64,000 bases of DNA from Bartonella sp. AU18XJBT (GTDB taxonomy: Bacteria > Pseudomonadota > Alphaproteobacteria > Rhizobiales > Rhizobiaceae). The stretch is taken from NCBI RefSeq assembly GCF_028618595.1, contig NZ_JAQITE010000004.1, forward strand, positions 1 through 64,000, in the 5' to 3' direction. Numbering within the stretch: position 1 is the stretch's first letter; every line of letters starts with the position of its first letter. The notes below the pieces were generated by a model. The model had not been told where the DNA came from, did no database searches, and saw only the letters and a list, made by a program, of their open reading frames with translations. Below, piece after piece: positions 33,819-44,029 of the stretch. The position numbers and the translations under genes are program-made.

Positions 33819-35756
33819 ATGCGTTTTCCGCCTGATTTCCTTAATGAACTACGTACGAGACTCCCAATTTCAACAGTGATTGGTCAACGGGTGGATTTTG
33901 ATCCTCGAAAGAGTAAGCCTTCACGGGGAGATTTTTGGTGTTGTTGTCCATTTCATGGTGAAAAAACGCCAAGTTTTCATTGTGAAGATCATAAAGGACG
34001 CTATTATTGTTTTGGTTGTGGTGTAAGTGGAGATATTTTTACCTTTTTGTGTGAGCTTGATGGATTGCACTTTTCAGAAAGTGTAGAGCGTTTGGCTGAG
34101 TTTGCGGGAATGAAACTCCCCATTTTGGATTCACAAAGTCATAAACGTCAATTGGAAAAAGCTGATCTTTATGATGTGATGAAAATTGCTACAGATTTTT
34201 TTCAATATAATTTACGCGATAAAGGAGGTGCACAAGCACGTCGTTATCTAGATGCACGTGGCGTTACACCAGAGCTTGTAGAGCGTTTCCGCATTGGTTT
34301 TGCGCCGGTAAGGCGTACAGCTTTGAAAGAAGCTTTGAGTGCACGGGGCATTTCAATAAAGCAAATGGAAGAGTGTGGACTTCTCACAGTGCATGAGGAG
34401 AGTGCGGATTCTTATGACCGATTTAGAAATCGCATTATATTTCCTATTGAAGATTTGCGCAGACGTGTGGTGGCTTTTGGAGGGCGTGCATTAGAGAAAG
34501 AGACACGAGCAAAATATCTCAACAGCCCTGAAACAGTGCTGTTTCATAAAGGAAACATACTTTATAACGCGGCAGCTGCTCGCAAAAATAGTCGCTTTGT
34601 TAGCGATGAAAAAATTCATTCACTCCTTGTTGTTGAGGGGTATATGGATGTCATTGCATTGACTAAAGCTGGTTTTGAAGGAGTCGTAGCGTCCTTAGGG
34701 ACAGCATTAACGGAAGCGCAAATTGAGCTTTTATGGCAGATGGGGAAGGAGCCCATTTTGTGTTTTGATGGTGATGATGCGGGTTTAAAAGCTGCTTTCC
34801 GTGTTGCTGATCGTGTGTTGCCTCTTTTAAAGGCTGGGGTTTGTGTAAGCTTTGTTTTGTTGCCACAAGGGAAAGATCCTGATGAAATTGTTTGTGCTGG
34901 TGGAGCACAACTTTTTTCTTCTTTTTTGCAAAAAGCAATTCCTTTGAGCGAGCTTTTATGGTGGCGAGCTACCTATGGAAAGCATTTTGAAACTCCAGAG
35001 ACACGAGCAGCGCTCGAAAAACAACTAAAACAACAAATTTTTACGATTAAGGATGAAGATGTCCGTCGTTATTATTTGCAAGATGTAAAAAAACGCCTTT
35101 TTGATTTTTTTCGTCTCTCTTTTTCGAAAAAAAGGGGGGAAGGGCGATATGATCAATCTTCACCAAATAGGATCTTTAAAAATCAATCCTTTTCTCTATT
35201 AGCAAATTCTGAAATAGTACGAAATTCTTCACAATCTATTCCTTTGCGTGAAGCAGTGATTTTACTCACTTTAGCTTACTATCCTGAGTTGTGGTATGAA
35301 AATTTTGAAATTCTTTCTGAGTTAGAATTAAAAAATACTCAATTGATCATTTTTCATCAAGCTATGTTGGAAATTCTTGGGAATCAACAGCTTCATGACA
35401 AAGAGACGATGGTTGCGTTCTTAGAAAAAAGAGGGCAAAAGGCTCTGTTAGAGCGTATGAAACATCTTGTACAAAATATTGGTATGCGTATTATCTTTGG
35501 TGGAGCCCCTATAGAGGATGCACGCGCTATATTAAAACAAGCTGTCTACTTGCATCTTCAAGAACACCACCTACATAAGAGGTTACAGGATATTGAAGAG
35601 CAACTTGTAGAAAATCCTAAGAGTGAGGTTTTTGATCTGCTTCGTGAGGTAAAAAATGAGTTGGAGCAGATGCAGGCAACAGAAGCGTTAATTGAAGGGT
35701 TTGGAAGTTGGTTGGATGAAAAAATAGACGGGAATACACAAGATACGATAAAATGA
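33819..35756 (+). CDS. dnaG: DNA primase
   Basis: 645 residues. Zinc-binding CHC2 motif with C43, H46, C64 and C67. The Toprim core shows VVEGYMDVIAL (E273) and FDGDDAG (D317, D319). A helical C-terminal part binds the DnaB helicase. It makes RNA primers for replication. Starts with ATG 33819, divergent from the channel gene 120 bp away, and lies upstream of rpoD as in many proteobacteria, though with a 390-bp spacer here. Confidence 0.96.
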   Translation: MRFPPDFLNELRTRLPISTVIGQRVDFDPRKSKPSRGDFWCCCPFHGEKTPSFHCEDHKGRYYCFGCGVSGDIFTFLCELDGLHFSESVERLAEFAGMKLPILDSQSHKRQLEKADLYDVMKIATDFFQYNLRDKGGAQARRYLDARGVTPELVERFRIGFAPVRRTALKEALSARGISIKQMEECGLLTVHEESADSYDRFRNRIIFPIEDLRRRVVAFGGRALEKETRAKYLNSPETVLFHKGNILYNAAAARKNSRFVSDEKIHSLLVVEGYMDVIALTKAGFEGVVASLGTALTEAQIELLWQMGKEPILCFDGDDAGLKAAFRVADRVLPLLKAGVCVSFVLLPQGKDPDEIVCAGGAQLFSSFLQKAIPLSELLWWRATYGKHFETPETRAALEKQLKQQIFTIKDEDVRRYYLQDVKKRLFDFFRLSFSKKRGEGRYDQSSPNRIFKNQSFSLLANSEIVRNSSQSIPLREAVILLTLAYYPELWYENFEILSELELKNTQLIIFHQAMLEILGNQQLHDKETMVAFLEKRGQKALLERMKHLVQNIGMRIIFGGAPIEDARAILKQAVYLHLQEHHLHKRLQDIEEQLVENPKSEVFDLLREVKNELEQMQATEALIEGFGSWLDEKIDGNTQDTIK

Positions 35757-35778
35757 TTCGCTTTTTTAATGCGAATCA
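35754..35778 (+). terminator. Hairpin overlapping the dnaG stop
   Basis: tgattcgc/gcgaatca (8 bp) around a T-rich 9-base loop; the dnaG stop codon lies in the 5' arm. No T run follows, so it may stabilise the 3' end or attenuate read-through into rpoD rather than end transcription. Confidence 0.45.
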
Positions 35779-35838
35779 GTCACTTAAATTTTAGATGAGG
35801 AAGTTTATGTGGAGTGACATTTTCATAAAGATGATAAT

Positions 35839-36120
35839 TAAATTTTAGGAAAAGCGGGTAAATTTTAGGAAAAGCGGGAAATTGGTTCTTACGATAGGGT
35901 GCAGAGATTATCTCAGAAGGGCTGAGAGGTGTCGGGGAGACTTCTTGAGTTTTCCCGCGTTTTTGTCTGGATGTCAAGTTTGTCTGGATGTCAGGGTGTA
36001 TACAAAATGTATTCTTTCCAATAGTAATCTCTTAAAAGGAAGTATATATGAGAAACTATTGGTAGATCTTAGTGAGAACAAAAAAACTGGTCACATGGAA
36101 ACTATGGTTACATGGAAATT
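35839..36120 (+). repeat. Three short tandem duplications in the dnaG–rpoD spacer
   Basis: A 20-bp unit taaattttaggaaaagcggg occurs twice (35839–35858, 35859–35878). A 17-bp unit beginning tgtctggatgtcaagtt is followed by a 14-bp partial copy (35964–35980, 35981–35994). A third pair, catggaaa..., is spaced 17 bp (36094, 36111). The 390-bp spacer (35757–36146) otherwise holds no gene and should carry the rpoD promoter and leader. Confidence 0.85.
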
Positions 36121-36146
36121 GTGAAGTGATCGAGTGGAGTTATGGT

Positions 36147-38162
36147 ATGGCAACAAAGGTTAAACAGAAAGATAATGCAGAAGTAACAAGCCAAGCGAGT
36201 TTGGATGGTCCTCTTCTTGATTTTTCTGATGATGCCATCAAGAAAATGATTAAACTTGCCAAAAAAAATGGTTACGTAACAATGGATGAACTCAATGCAG
36301 TTCTTCCTTCTGACGAGGTTACATCCGAACAAATTGAAGATATCTTGGCGATGTTCTCTGAGATGGGGGTTAATGTTGTGGATGATGAGGATGAAGTTGA
36401 GTCTGAAAATTATGAAGAAGAAGTTACGGTTGAGGGTGGTGATTTAGTAGAAGCCTCTAGCCACGCAATTGCAACGACAACGAATAAGCGCGAAGTAACA
36501 GATCGTACGGATGATCCGGTACGTATGTATTTGCGTGAGATGGGAGCTGTTGAGCTTCTTTCGCGGGAAGGCGAAATTGCCATTGCTAAGCGTATTGAAG
36601 CAGGGCGTGAGACAATGATTGCGGGGCTTTGTGAGAGTCCCTTAACTTTTCAGGCTCTTATTATCTGGCGTGACGAGTTAAAAGAACAGCGTATTCTTCT
36701 TCGTGAAATTATTGATCTTGAAACGACTTATGCTGGTCCAGAAGCAAAGCAGGCGCCTGTTATTGAGCGAAGTGAAGTTAATAAGACAGAAGAAGAAAAA
36801 ATGTCTTCTGGTATGCGTAATATAGGGGAGAGCGCAGGAGAGAGAAACATTGAAGAAGATGATGAAGAAGACGATGATGATGTTAACTTATCACTTGCTG
36901 CAATGGAAAATGAACTTTGTCCTCAGGTTATGGAAACATTGGATTTTATTGCTCAAACCTATGTGAAATTACGAAAATTACAAGATCAGCATGTTGAAAG
37001 CAGTTTGGCAGAGCGTAAAGAGGGGGCTCTTACATCTTCTCAGAAGAAGAAATATATTCAATTAAAGGGTGAGTTGATTCAAGCAGTAAAATCTCTTTCT
37101 TTAAACCAAAATCGTATCGAAGCTTTGGTTGAACAGCTTTATGACATCAATAAGAGATTGATTCATAATGAAGGTAAGCTGAAACGGATTGCCAATAGCT
37201 ATGGCATTGGCCATGAGGATTTTTTAAAAGAATACCAAGGGCGTGAATTGGATGCAGATTGGATGAATTATATTGCTGCTTTGCCTAAACCTGGTTGGAA
37301 AGAGTTTTCGGTGCGTGAAGCAAAAGAAATCCAAAAACTGCGAAGTGAGATACAAAATCTTGCGCAAGAAACGGCTATTTCGATTGGTGAATTTCGTCGG
37401 ATTGTTATGCAGGTGCAGAAAGGTGAACGCGAATCAACAATTGCAAAAAAAGAGATGGTAGAATCTAATTTGCGCCTTGTCATTTCAATTGCAAAAAAAT
37501 ACACTAATCGTGGTTTGCAGTTTCTTGATCTTATTCAAGAGGGCAATATCGGTTTGATGAAGGCTGTGGATAAGTTTGAATATCGGCGTGGCTACAAGTT
37601 TTCAACTTATGCCACATGGTGGATTCGTCAGGCTATTACACGTTCAATTGCTGATCAGGCGCGTACAATTCGTATTCCTGTTCATATGATTGAAACAATT
37701 AATAAAATCGTTCGTACTTCACGTCAGATTCTCCATGAAATTGGACGAGAACCAACACCAGAAGAATTATCTAGCAAGCTTTCGATGCCATTAGAAAAGG
37801 TGCGAAAAGTTCTTAAAATTGCAAAAGAACCCATTTCACTCGAAACGCCTGTTGGTGATGAAGATGATTCTCATTTGGGTGATTTTATTGAGGATAGGAA
37901 TGCGTTATTACCAATTGATGCAGCTATCCAAGCTAATCTGCGAGATACGACAACACGCGTTCTTGCTTCATTAACACCTCGGGAAGAACGTGTTTTGCGG
38001 ATGCGTTTTGGAATAGGGATGAATACGGATCACACGTTGGAAGAAGTAGGACAACAATTTTCAGTTACGAGAGAGCGTATTCGGCAGATTGAAGCAAAGG
38101 CACTTCGTAAATTAAAACATCCTAGCCGTTCACGAAAATTGCGCAGTTTTCTCGATTCTTAA
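36147..38162 (+). CDS. rpoD: Primary sigma factor RpoD (sigma-70)
   Basis: 671 residues from the ATG at 36147, 9 bases after tggag; the frame opens further upstream in the leader without a better start. Region 1.1 ([20 protein letters not shown]-type), a long acidic non-conserved insert ([10 protein letters not shown]), region 2 ([33 protein letters not shown], in blocks [15 protein letters not shown] and [10 protein letters not shown]), region 3, and the region 4 helix-turn-helix ([20 protein letters not shown]). Directs RNA polymerase to housekeeping promoters. Confidence 0.97.
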   Translation: MATKVKQKDNAEVTSQASLDGPLLDFSDDAIKKMIKLAKKNGYVTMDELNAVLPSDEVTSEQIEDILAMFSEMGVNVVDDEDEVESENYEEEVTVEGGDLVEASSHAIATTTNKREVTDRTDDPVRMYLREMGAVELLSREGEIAIAKRIEAGRETMIAGLCESPLTFQALIIWRDELKEQRILLREIIDLETTYAGPEAKQAPVIERSEVNKTEEEKMSSGMRNIGESAGERNIEEDDEEDDDDVNLSLAAMENELCPQVMETLDFIAQTYVKLRKLQDQHVESSLAERKEGALTSSQKKKYIQLKGELIQAVKSLSLNQNRIEALVEQLYDINKRLIHNEGKLKRIANSYGIGHEDFLKEYQGRELDADWMNYIAALPKPGWKEFSVREAKEIQKLRSEIQNLAQETAISIGEFRRIVMQVQKGERESTIAKKEMVESNLRLVISIAKKYTNRGLQFLDLIQEGNIGLMKAVDKFEYRRGYKFSTYATWWIRQAITRSIADQARTIRIPVHMIETINKIVRTSRQILHEIGREPTPEELSSKLSMPLEKVRKVLKIAKEPISLETPVGDEDDSHLGDFIEDRNALLPIDAAIQANLRDTTTRVLASLTPREERVLRMRFGIGMNTDHTLEEVGQQFSVTRERIRQIEAKALRKLKHPSRSRKLRSFLDS

Positions 38163-38741
38163 ATAAAGAAATGCGTGTTCATTTTAATAAATCCCTCTTT
38201 CTTCCTAATGAAGGGGGAGGTCCGGTGCCGTTGTACTTGGCTGCTTTCTTGAAAAATATGGGAAGAATTTGAATAATCTAGAAAGTGTACGATTTCTTAG
38301 CTGTGGAATTTTGTATTCCTCTTTCTGAAAATAACAGATGTAGGGAAAAGACTGGTGTGCTAGTCATTAAAAAAATGAAAGATAAAACATTATCTTGCGT
38401 GTAGAGGTTCGTTTCTTAAGAAATGGGATCTAATAAGAATAAACTTATATTGCAACATACGGACTTTTTGATGAGAAATGTATATTCGTTGCGAGATTTT
38501 TTTATCATTTTAGGTGACGCATTTTATTCTTTGTCAGTTTATAAAGGGACGTTTCAATAGGTGATATTCATTTATATGCGCTATTTTTTGAATATTTTCT
38601 TTTATTCAGATAGATTAAAAAAAATGGTTTAAAGCATACATTGAGTTGAATCTTTTTAAGAGACAGAAATAGATAAAATTATAGAAATTAAACGTTTCAT
38701 TTTTTATAGATCGTCTTAATTAAAAAGGTGTGTCTGAGTTT
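38163..38741. other. 580-bp gap after rpoD
   Basis: A weak hairpin (tctttcttc ... gaagggggag, about 38190–38220) soon after the rpoD stop could act as terminator. No ORF supported in the remainder. Confidence 0.45.
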
Positions 38742-39203
38742 ATGAGTGGAGAACTTCCCTTTTGGAAAGTAAAAAAATTAGAAGAGATTTCCATTTCTGA
38801 GTGGGAGAGCCTTTGTGATGGCTGTGGCCGTTGTTGTCTCCATAAAGTTGAGGACGATGATACGGGTGACCTTTATGCAACCAGCATTGCTTGTCGTCTT
38901 TTAGATGGGGAAACTTGCAGGTGTCGAAATTATGCCCATCGTAAATCAATTGTACCAGATTGTATATCGCTAGACATTACCACAGTTAAAACAGCGCGTT
39001 GGCTTCCAGAAAGTTGTGCTTATAGATTAATTTATGAGGGAAAAGATCTTTATTGGTGGCATCCATTGGTATCAGGAGATTGCCAGACGGTACATACAGC
39101 GCATATTTCTGCACACGGACAGATAGAGGTTTACGAAGACGAATTATTATCTGAGGAAGATTATCTTCACCACATTACTGGTCTTCTGTGTAAAGGCCAG
39201 TAA
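38742..39203 (+). CDS. YcgN-type cysteine-cluster protein (UPF0260)
   Basis: 153 residues from the ATG at 38742; a GTG four codons earlier sits too close to the ribosome site. Eight or so cysteines with the family patterns LCDGCGRCCLHK, CRLLDGETCRCRNY and LPESCAYR. The clusters probably bind zinc or an Fe–S centre. Function unknown. Convergent with the BP26 gene, 28 bp apart. Confidence 0.9.
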   Translation: MSGELPFWKVKKLEEISISEWESLCDGCGRCCLHKVEDDDTGDLYATSIACRLLDGETCRCRNYAHRKSIVPDCISLDITTVKTARWLPESCAYRLIYEGKDLYWWHPLVSGDCQTVHTAHISAHGQIEVYEDELLSEEDYLHHITGLLCKGQ

Positions 39204-39231
39204 TATGATTTTTTATACAACAGTTGGTGAC

Positions 39232-39975
39232 TTAATCGATTGCAAAGACGACAGTGACGCTCACATTATAATTTAATTCACCACCTGCAAAATTTGTATC
39301 TGCGTAGCTTGCATCTGCTGCTCTACTCATGAGACGTGGTGTTGGGTGGTAGTAATCATCCCTTTCATTGATTTCAATAATTTTTCCTAATTTCAAATCG
39401 GCTGCTTGCGCTATCGTTTGCGCTTTTTCAATGGCTTCAGTAATGGCTTTTTTACGTGCTTCTTGATAAAATGGCTTTGTATCTGCGTTGGTAAAAGTAA
39501 TGCCGTTAACTGAATTAACACCTAGTGACATCGCTTGATCAAAGATTTTACCAGCATTAGTAAGATCACGAATGCGCACGGTTAAAGAATTTGAAACATG
39601 ATAAAGTTTTTCATTATTCTTTTTTTCATGGTGTTTATCAGAGGTCGATTGATAAATGGATAAGCCTGATGTTTGCAAATCATTTGCTTGGATGCCATTG
39701 TTTTTAAAAGCTTTTATAATATCATTGATGGATTGATTATTGGAAGCTAATGCCTTTTGGGCAGTTTTGTCATAGGTAACAACGGCTAGATTAATAATTG
39801 CCATATCCGGTGCGGCTTGACTTTCTCCGATTGCAGTCACTGTAATCGTTGCATTTTTCATTTTATTTTCTTCAGCATAAGCACGTACAGTCAATGATGT
39901 GGCTAAGAGTGTAAATGCTAATATAACTGTTTTAACCAGAGAACCCTTCAGTGGTTGAATTTTCTTTTCTATCAT
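39232..39975 (-). CDS. Periplasmic SIMPL-domain protein (BP26/OMP28 homologue)
   Basis: 247 residues. A signal peptide (hydrophobic run VKTVILAFTLLATSLTVRAYA) ends near residue 34. The DUF541/SIMPL core shows ITVTAIGESQAAPDMAIINLAVVT (start) and NVSVTVVFAI at the C-terminus. In Brucella the homologue forms channel-like 16-mers in the periplasm and is a main diagnostic antigen. Assignment to that family is firm; the role in this organism is unknown. Confidence 0.9.
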   Translation of the reverse strand: MIEKKIQPLKGSLVKTVILAFTLLATSLTVRAYAEENKMKNATITVTAIGESQAAPDMAIINLAVVTYDKTAQKALASNNQSINDIIKAFKNNGIQANDLQTSGLSIYQSTSDKHHEKKNNEKLYHVSNSLTVRIRDLTNAGKIFDQAMSLGVNSVNGITFTNADTKPFYQEARKKAITEAIEKAQTIAQAADLKLGKIIEINERDDYYHPTPRLMSRAADASYADTNFAGGELNYNVSVTVVFAID

Positions 39976-40145
39976 ATCTATTCCTTCATATTTATCAGTT
40001 AACTATTCTCTCATTTTTAAGAGTTCTTGTAAAGAAATTAGGGCACTGAAAAAAAAACCAATAGAAAAGAGAAAAAGATGGGTTATAATCTTTGTCAGCT
40101 CTTGTATCATAGGGCATTTTAGTTTAGAGAGAAACAACCTATGTG

Positions 40146-40222
40146 GGGCCTGTAGCTCAATTGGTTAGAGCCAGCGGCTCATAACCGCTTGGTTGGGGGT
40201 TCGAGTCCCTCCGGGCCCACCA
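40146..40222 (+). tRNA. tRNA with anticodon CAU (Ile2 or elongator Met)
   Basis: All arms fold: acceptor gggcctg/cgggccc with one G-U, D stem gctc/gagc, anticodon stem agcgg/ccgct with loop ctcataa, T stem ggggg/ccctc (one G-U) with ttcgagt, and an encoded CCA. The CAU anticodon fits elongator Met or the lysidine-modified Ile2. The acceptor pair and ttgg variable region look more like Ile2. It is not the initiator, which has a 1–72 mismatch and three G-C pairs in the anticodon stem. Confidence 0.95.
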
Positions 40223-41890
40223 ATAGGGAAATGCCCAATAGAAAAATGGATAGCTTATATAAAAGTTTTGAGATTCTACTTTTTTCATTTTTTATTTAGT
40301 TGTTTTCCTATTTGTTCTAGAATCCTTACATCCTTGTTTGTTGTAGTTTTTTTCTCAGTCGCTTAATATGAAGTGAGGGTATGTTTTTTTAGTCTCATCA
40401 AAGAAGTGCTCTCATTCGCAACATTGTAGCATTTGGATTAACTGATATGCATCGCTATTTACTTTCTTAATTCATGTACTGTTTTGTACTCTTTCTGTAT
40501 AATGTTTTTCATAAAATAGAAGGCTAAAAGCTTCATTGAATAAGTTTATTTATGCTTGTTCTGCAAATAAACAGATCTCAATAAGACCAATTTTAAAGAT
40601 TGTATCTGTTCAGAATAAATGGCTCAAAAAACATTTAGTGTAAATTTGCTTTTTTCTGAGTGATGTTAATGTCTTTTAGACGTTCGAATAGCATTATCGT
40701 GATGAAAGGTTGTATATAAGAGAATGTGATCCATAGGTGTTCATATTATAATATATCACGGGGTCAACGATGATAACATTTGTTGATATTGTCTTTTTTC
40801 CAAGAGAGGAGTTCTATTTGATTTTTGAGAAATATTATTCATAATGACGGTGGCGTGTTCTGTAAAAAGAATTTCATCAATTGTTCTTTGAAAAGTCAAT
40901 TGAGTGATTGCTTCTATCGCTTTGCATCATCTAGATTTTATTGTAATAAGCATTTTATTATTCTGTAAGAAATGCTTTCTATGATATTGGAAAATTCGTT
41001 AAAATGCCGTTTTCTGTTTTTATGTATTTTTTCTTAATGCTCAAATTATAGAGTTTTCATGTAACCCGAATTATTATTGAAGAGCAGACGTCTTTTTTGA
41101 TTTTACTTTCATAAGGGATTGGCAATATTTCGGTAAAACTAGCACCTTTTTGTATTGCTAATATTTTTCTCGTATTGATTGTGTAGAGAGTTTTATCTTG
41201 GTTATGAGTTTTCTCTCTTATAAAAACTTATTGGCAGAGAGGGTGATTTTTTTGGAAAAGTACACTTCTTCTTCAAAGTTACACTTTGAAAATATAATTC
41301 TTCATTTACATAAGGGAATTTTTCTCTTGTTGTAAATCTGCATACAATTTACGTACAAAGATTATGCGTGGTGATTCGTTTTATTTTTTAATAGTATTAT
41401 TTTTGCTTATGATAAAGACTTATATTAGTATTTACAAAGTGCGTTTAGAGGGGAGGTTACCTGTAAACGTGTTACAGAGTTTTAGGTAGTGTGTGGCTCT
41501 GTTTATAAGAATTTATTCCTATAACATTGTTATATTCGTGCTTTGCAATATTGTTGAAAAAACATAGATGGTGCTATGTAGAATAAAATTGTGATGTATT
41601 TTTTTCAAAAAAGCTTTTTCGTGTTCTCTTATATAGAGTTCAGGAGTGTCTTCAGGGATATTTTTACATTAGTTTTTATTGGTCCGAATCATAAGTTATG
41701 CGTAACATTATTCGCGTTTTTGATAGATCATACCAATTTCCATAAGAAGGTTTGGATCACGTGATGCTTGTTGTTTCACCATGGCACATGGCTAATAGAA
41801 CTTCATCTGATTTTGTAAAATAAGTTTGTACACAATTGCTTCCATACTGCCTATTGCAAATATTTTTTTCTAAGGTATGAGATACATTTA
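40223..41890. other. 1.67-kb gene-poor stretch downstream of the tRNA
   Basis: AT-rich with no supportable complete gene. A 24-codon minus-strand piece near 41705–41785 (MVKQQASRDPNLLMEIGM...) looks like the C-terminal scrap of a decayed gene. Such debris beside a tRNA is common where elements have come and gone. Confidence 0.45.
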
Positions 41891-41904
41891 AACGCTTTAG
41901 CGTT
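41891..41904. promoter_or_regulatory. Operator palindrome 1
   Basis: aacgct-tt-agcgtt, a perfect inverted repeat immediately followed by tatacag (a -10-like sequence), about 30 bp before the gene at 41933. The same core occurs before the opposing repressor gene. Confidence 0.6.
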
Positions 41905-41932
41905 ATACAGTTTGACTACATGGAGTATGACT

Positions 41933-42115
41933 ATGAAGAATGATAAAAAATTTGAAACAACTTTATCTGACATTATTGTGAAATGGGAGTCTTTATCGAC
42001 GTCTCAAAAGCAAGCGATATTGGATAGAGTAGAAAATTCTACAGGTTCTGCTCATTCAACAGAACATTTAAGGCTTCAATCTTCTTTTTATCTCCAGACG
42101 AAATCAAAGTTATGA
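41933..42115 (+). CDS. Small protein facing an XRE repressor
   Basis: 60 residues from the ATG at 41933, 7 bases after ggag; upstream in-frame starts lack a site. Helical first half (LSDIIVKWESLSTSQKQAIL), then a Ser/His-rich stretch (NSTGSAHSTEHLRLQSS). Not recognised. Its last 77 bases overlap, on the other strand, the end of the repressor gene, so the two transcripts are antisense. The shared operator suggests control by that repressor. Confidence 0.55.
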   Translation: MKNDKKFETTLSDIIVKWESLSTSQKQAILDRVENSTGSAHSTEHLRLQSSFYLQTKSKL

Positions 42116-42353
42116 GTTTTAAGTCTTCATCGGAGATGTTGAAACCAGTTATTACATATATGGCACTAGCATTTCCCAGTGTGTTCAAAATAGCCATGAG
42201 TTTATCTACTGAAGGCCTCTTGCCTCCATTTATCATTTGTTGGACGTAATTTTGTCCACAGCCTGCAGCTCTGCTTATTTCAATCATTGTTCGTCCGTCA
42301 CTTTTAATCAATTCAACTAAGCGTTGGAACCAATCTTTTTCAGTCTTTGTCAT
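42039..42353 (-). CDS. XRE-type helix-turn-helix repressor
   Basis: 104 residues. The N-terminal domain (5–60) has the five-helix lambda-repressor-like pattern with the recognition unit TMIEISRAAGCGQNYVQQMINGGKRPSVDKLMAIL (blocks EISRAAGCGQNYVQQM and KRPSVDKLMAIL). A short C-terminal tail follows (ISDEDLKLI...KKIEALNVLL), likely for dimerisation. It probably binds the palindromes at 41891 and 42374. Reminiscent of phage immunity repressors. Confidence 0.75.
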   Translation of the reverse strand: MTKTEKDWFQRLVELIKSDGRTMIEISRAAGCGQNYVQQMINGGKRPSVDKLMAILNTLGNASAIYVITGFNISDEDLKLITLISSGDKKKIEALNVLLNEQNL

Positions 42354-42373
42354 TTTTAGACCTTTACATATTT

Positions 42374-42385
42374 ACGCTATAGCGT
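42374..42385. promoter_or_regulatory. Operator palindrome 2
   Basis: acgctatagcgt, perfectly self-complementary, 20 bp upstream of the repressor gene on the minus strand. Differs from operator 1 only at the centre. The arrangement implies autoregulation. Confidence 0.6.
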
Positions 42386-42800
42386 TAATATTGCGTTGCG
42401 AATCCAGAATATATGATACAAGGAGCGTGAAAATATCCATGTGTAGCTCTTCGCTAATGAAGCATATAGAGTTGTTTTTAACTAATAACAAAATGTCCCC
42501 ATACACTTTCAGATTCGAATCAATAAAAAATGGTTGCTTGGTTCCACGGTTGTGAAGAAACAAATGTGTATACCAGAAACGGCGATACACACTCGTACGC
42601 TTATGAGATTTTACTGTGATAGTATACGTAGCAGCATTATAAATCAAGATATACCCGAATATCAGAATTTGTAAAAAATTCTGCGTTGAGGTGGTGTGTG
42701 AATATAATGAAGCTTTAGAGCCTTAAGAGATAGGATAATGGCTGTAGAAAAAATGTAAATTCATAGGCAAAAAATACTAATTTCTTCTTTGATTGTAATA
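42386..42800. other. Spacer between repressor and beta-helix remnant
   Basis: Contains a minus-strand frame (42372–42647) starting from TTG with no ribosome site; I do not accept it. Nothing else is seen. Confidence 0.4.
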
Positions 42801-42827
42801 AATTAGATCACTATCAGATGGTAGATC

Positions 42828-43359
42828 GTATATATGCGTTAAAAAATTTTGGAAATATCAAAAAAAGTGATCTTGGATATTTTATTAAACAGGAAGGTAA
42901 TCTGAGTCACAAAGGTGGTTGTTTGGGGAATTGTACATTCGATCAATGCCCTTAGGGGGATAAATGTGTTTTTATGATGCTGCGTTTTATAATGAAGCCT
43001 GTGTTTACAATGATATTGTTATTGATAACAAGGCATTAACATATGGTTGTGTAGTCGTTCGTAAGGGTTTGCATATTTATGAAAGATAAGCACTTTATCG
43101 TTATTTAAATATGAGTGGAGATGCATATGTTTACGCTAATGCGGTCTTTTTTGATCAAGTTTTGAATGCTCAATGTATTGAATTTTATGGCGATACTCGT
43201 GATTGTAGAAAGGCTCGAGTTATAATGATGCTTTAGTTTATGGTGATGTAAAGATTTTTGGGAAGGAAAAATTTTACAGAAATGCTGTGCTTTGTGACAC
43301 TGAAGATTTTTGTAATCATGAAAAACTTTCATATATAGCTGCATTCCACATGGCGTAGA
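42828..43359 (+). pseudogene. Beta-helix (hexapeptide-like) protein remnant
   Basis: Pieces in shifting frames read IYALKNFGNIKKSDLGYFI..EGNLSHKGG, then YDAAFYNEACVYND, then MSGDAYVYANAVFF and NDALVYGDVKIFG. This matches the known phage/bacterial family that begins 'RI.AL.dFGdVk.GDLGGfIe.E.NLS' and continues with short repeats of the type VYGNA. Several stops and shifts break it. Two parts still look open, but no complete product is possible. Confidence 0.65.
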
Positions 43360-43666
43360 AAAGGAAGATAGGAACGATTTGGGTAAGGCTTGTATGATTG
43401 CATGGCATCGTTAGTTTTATTTTACGTTCCTTATTTTTGTATTTTGTGTCAATAAATGTGTCGCAAATAATTAGTGTAAGCGTGTAGATTTAGCCGCTTT
43501 CAGAGATTTTTTTTGCGTCATTTATCAATGCTTTAATGGAGAAAATAAGAATGCCGAGAGTGATTGTTCACACTTGGAACATGCAGTTTATTGTATTCTT
43601 TTTTTGATTGAGGATAAAACAAATTGGTCAAGATGATCACTTGAGCGACAATTAAGGGAGATCCAA

Positions 43667-43978
43667 ATGAGTGTAAACGAAATTTTATTGGGAGCAATGG
43701 TTGTTGTTTTGTTGTTCAGCGGGGTTATATTTCGGTTTTCTTTATATTATCGCAATCAAGTGAAAGTTTTAAAAGAGGAATCTAGAAGAATAAAGCATGA
43801 GTTTTTAAGAGATTCTATGAAGATGACTGAAGAACGAGATAGAGCTATTAGAGAGCAAAGTATGGTGATTAAAAGACGTGACCAGGCAATTGAAAAACTG
43901 AAAAAACAAATTAAGCAATATGAAAAACATGAAAAGAAATATCAAAAAATGCTTAAATCTGAAGATGATAAAGAGTGA
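43667..43978 (+). CDS. Single-pass membrane protein with long coiled coil
   Basis: 103 residues; site agggag 6 bases before the ATG. One membrane helix (about 6–27, LLGAMVVVLLFSGVIFRFSL) followed by a continuous charged coiled coil (30–100) rich in K, E and R. The topology resembles inner-membrane spanins (Rz) or other phage coiled-coil proteins, which suits the surrounding debris. No family recognised. Confidence 0.65.
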   Translation: MSVNEILLGAMVVVLLFSGVIFRFSLYYRNQVKVLKEESRRIKHEFLRDSMKMTEERDRAIREQSMVIKRRDQAIEKLKKQIKQYEKHEKKYQKMLKSEDDKE

Positions 43979-44029
43979 TTGTATTCATATTTTGCATTAA
44001 AGAGCTTGGAAATTGTTAGGAAGATTGGA

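Noticed and set aside
42372-42647. 91-codon minus-strand ORF before the XRE repressor
   Set aside because: TTG start, no ribosome site, covers the operator palindrome; no family likeness.
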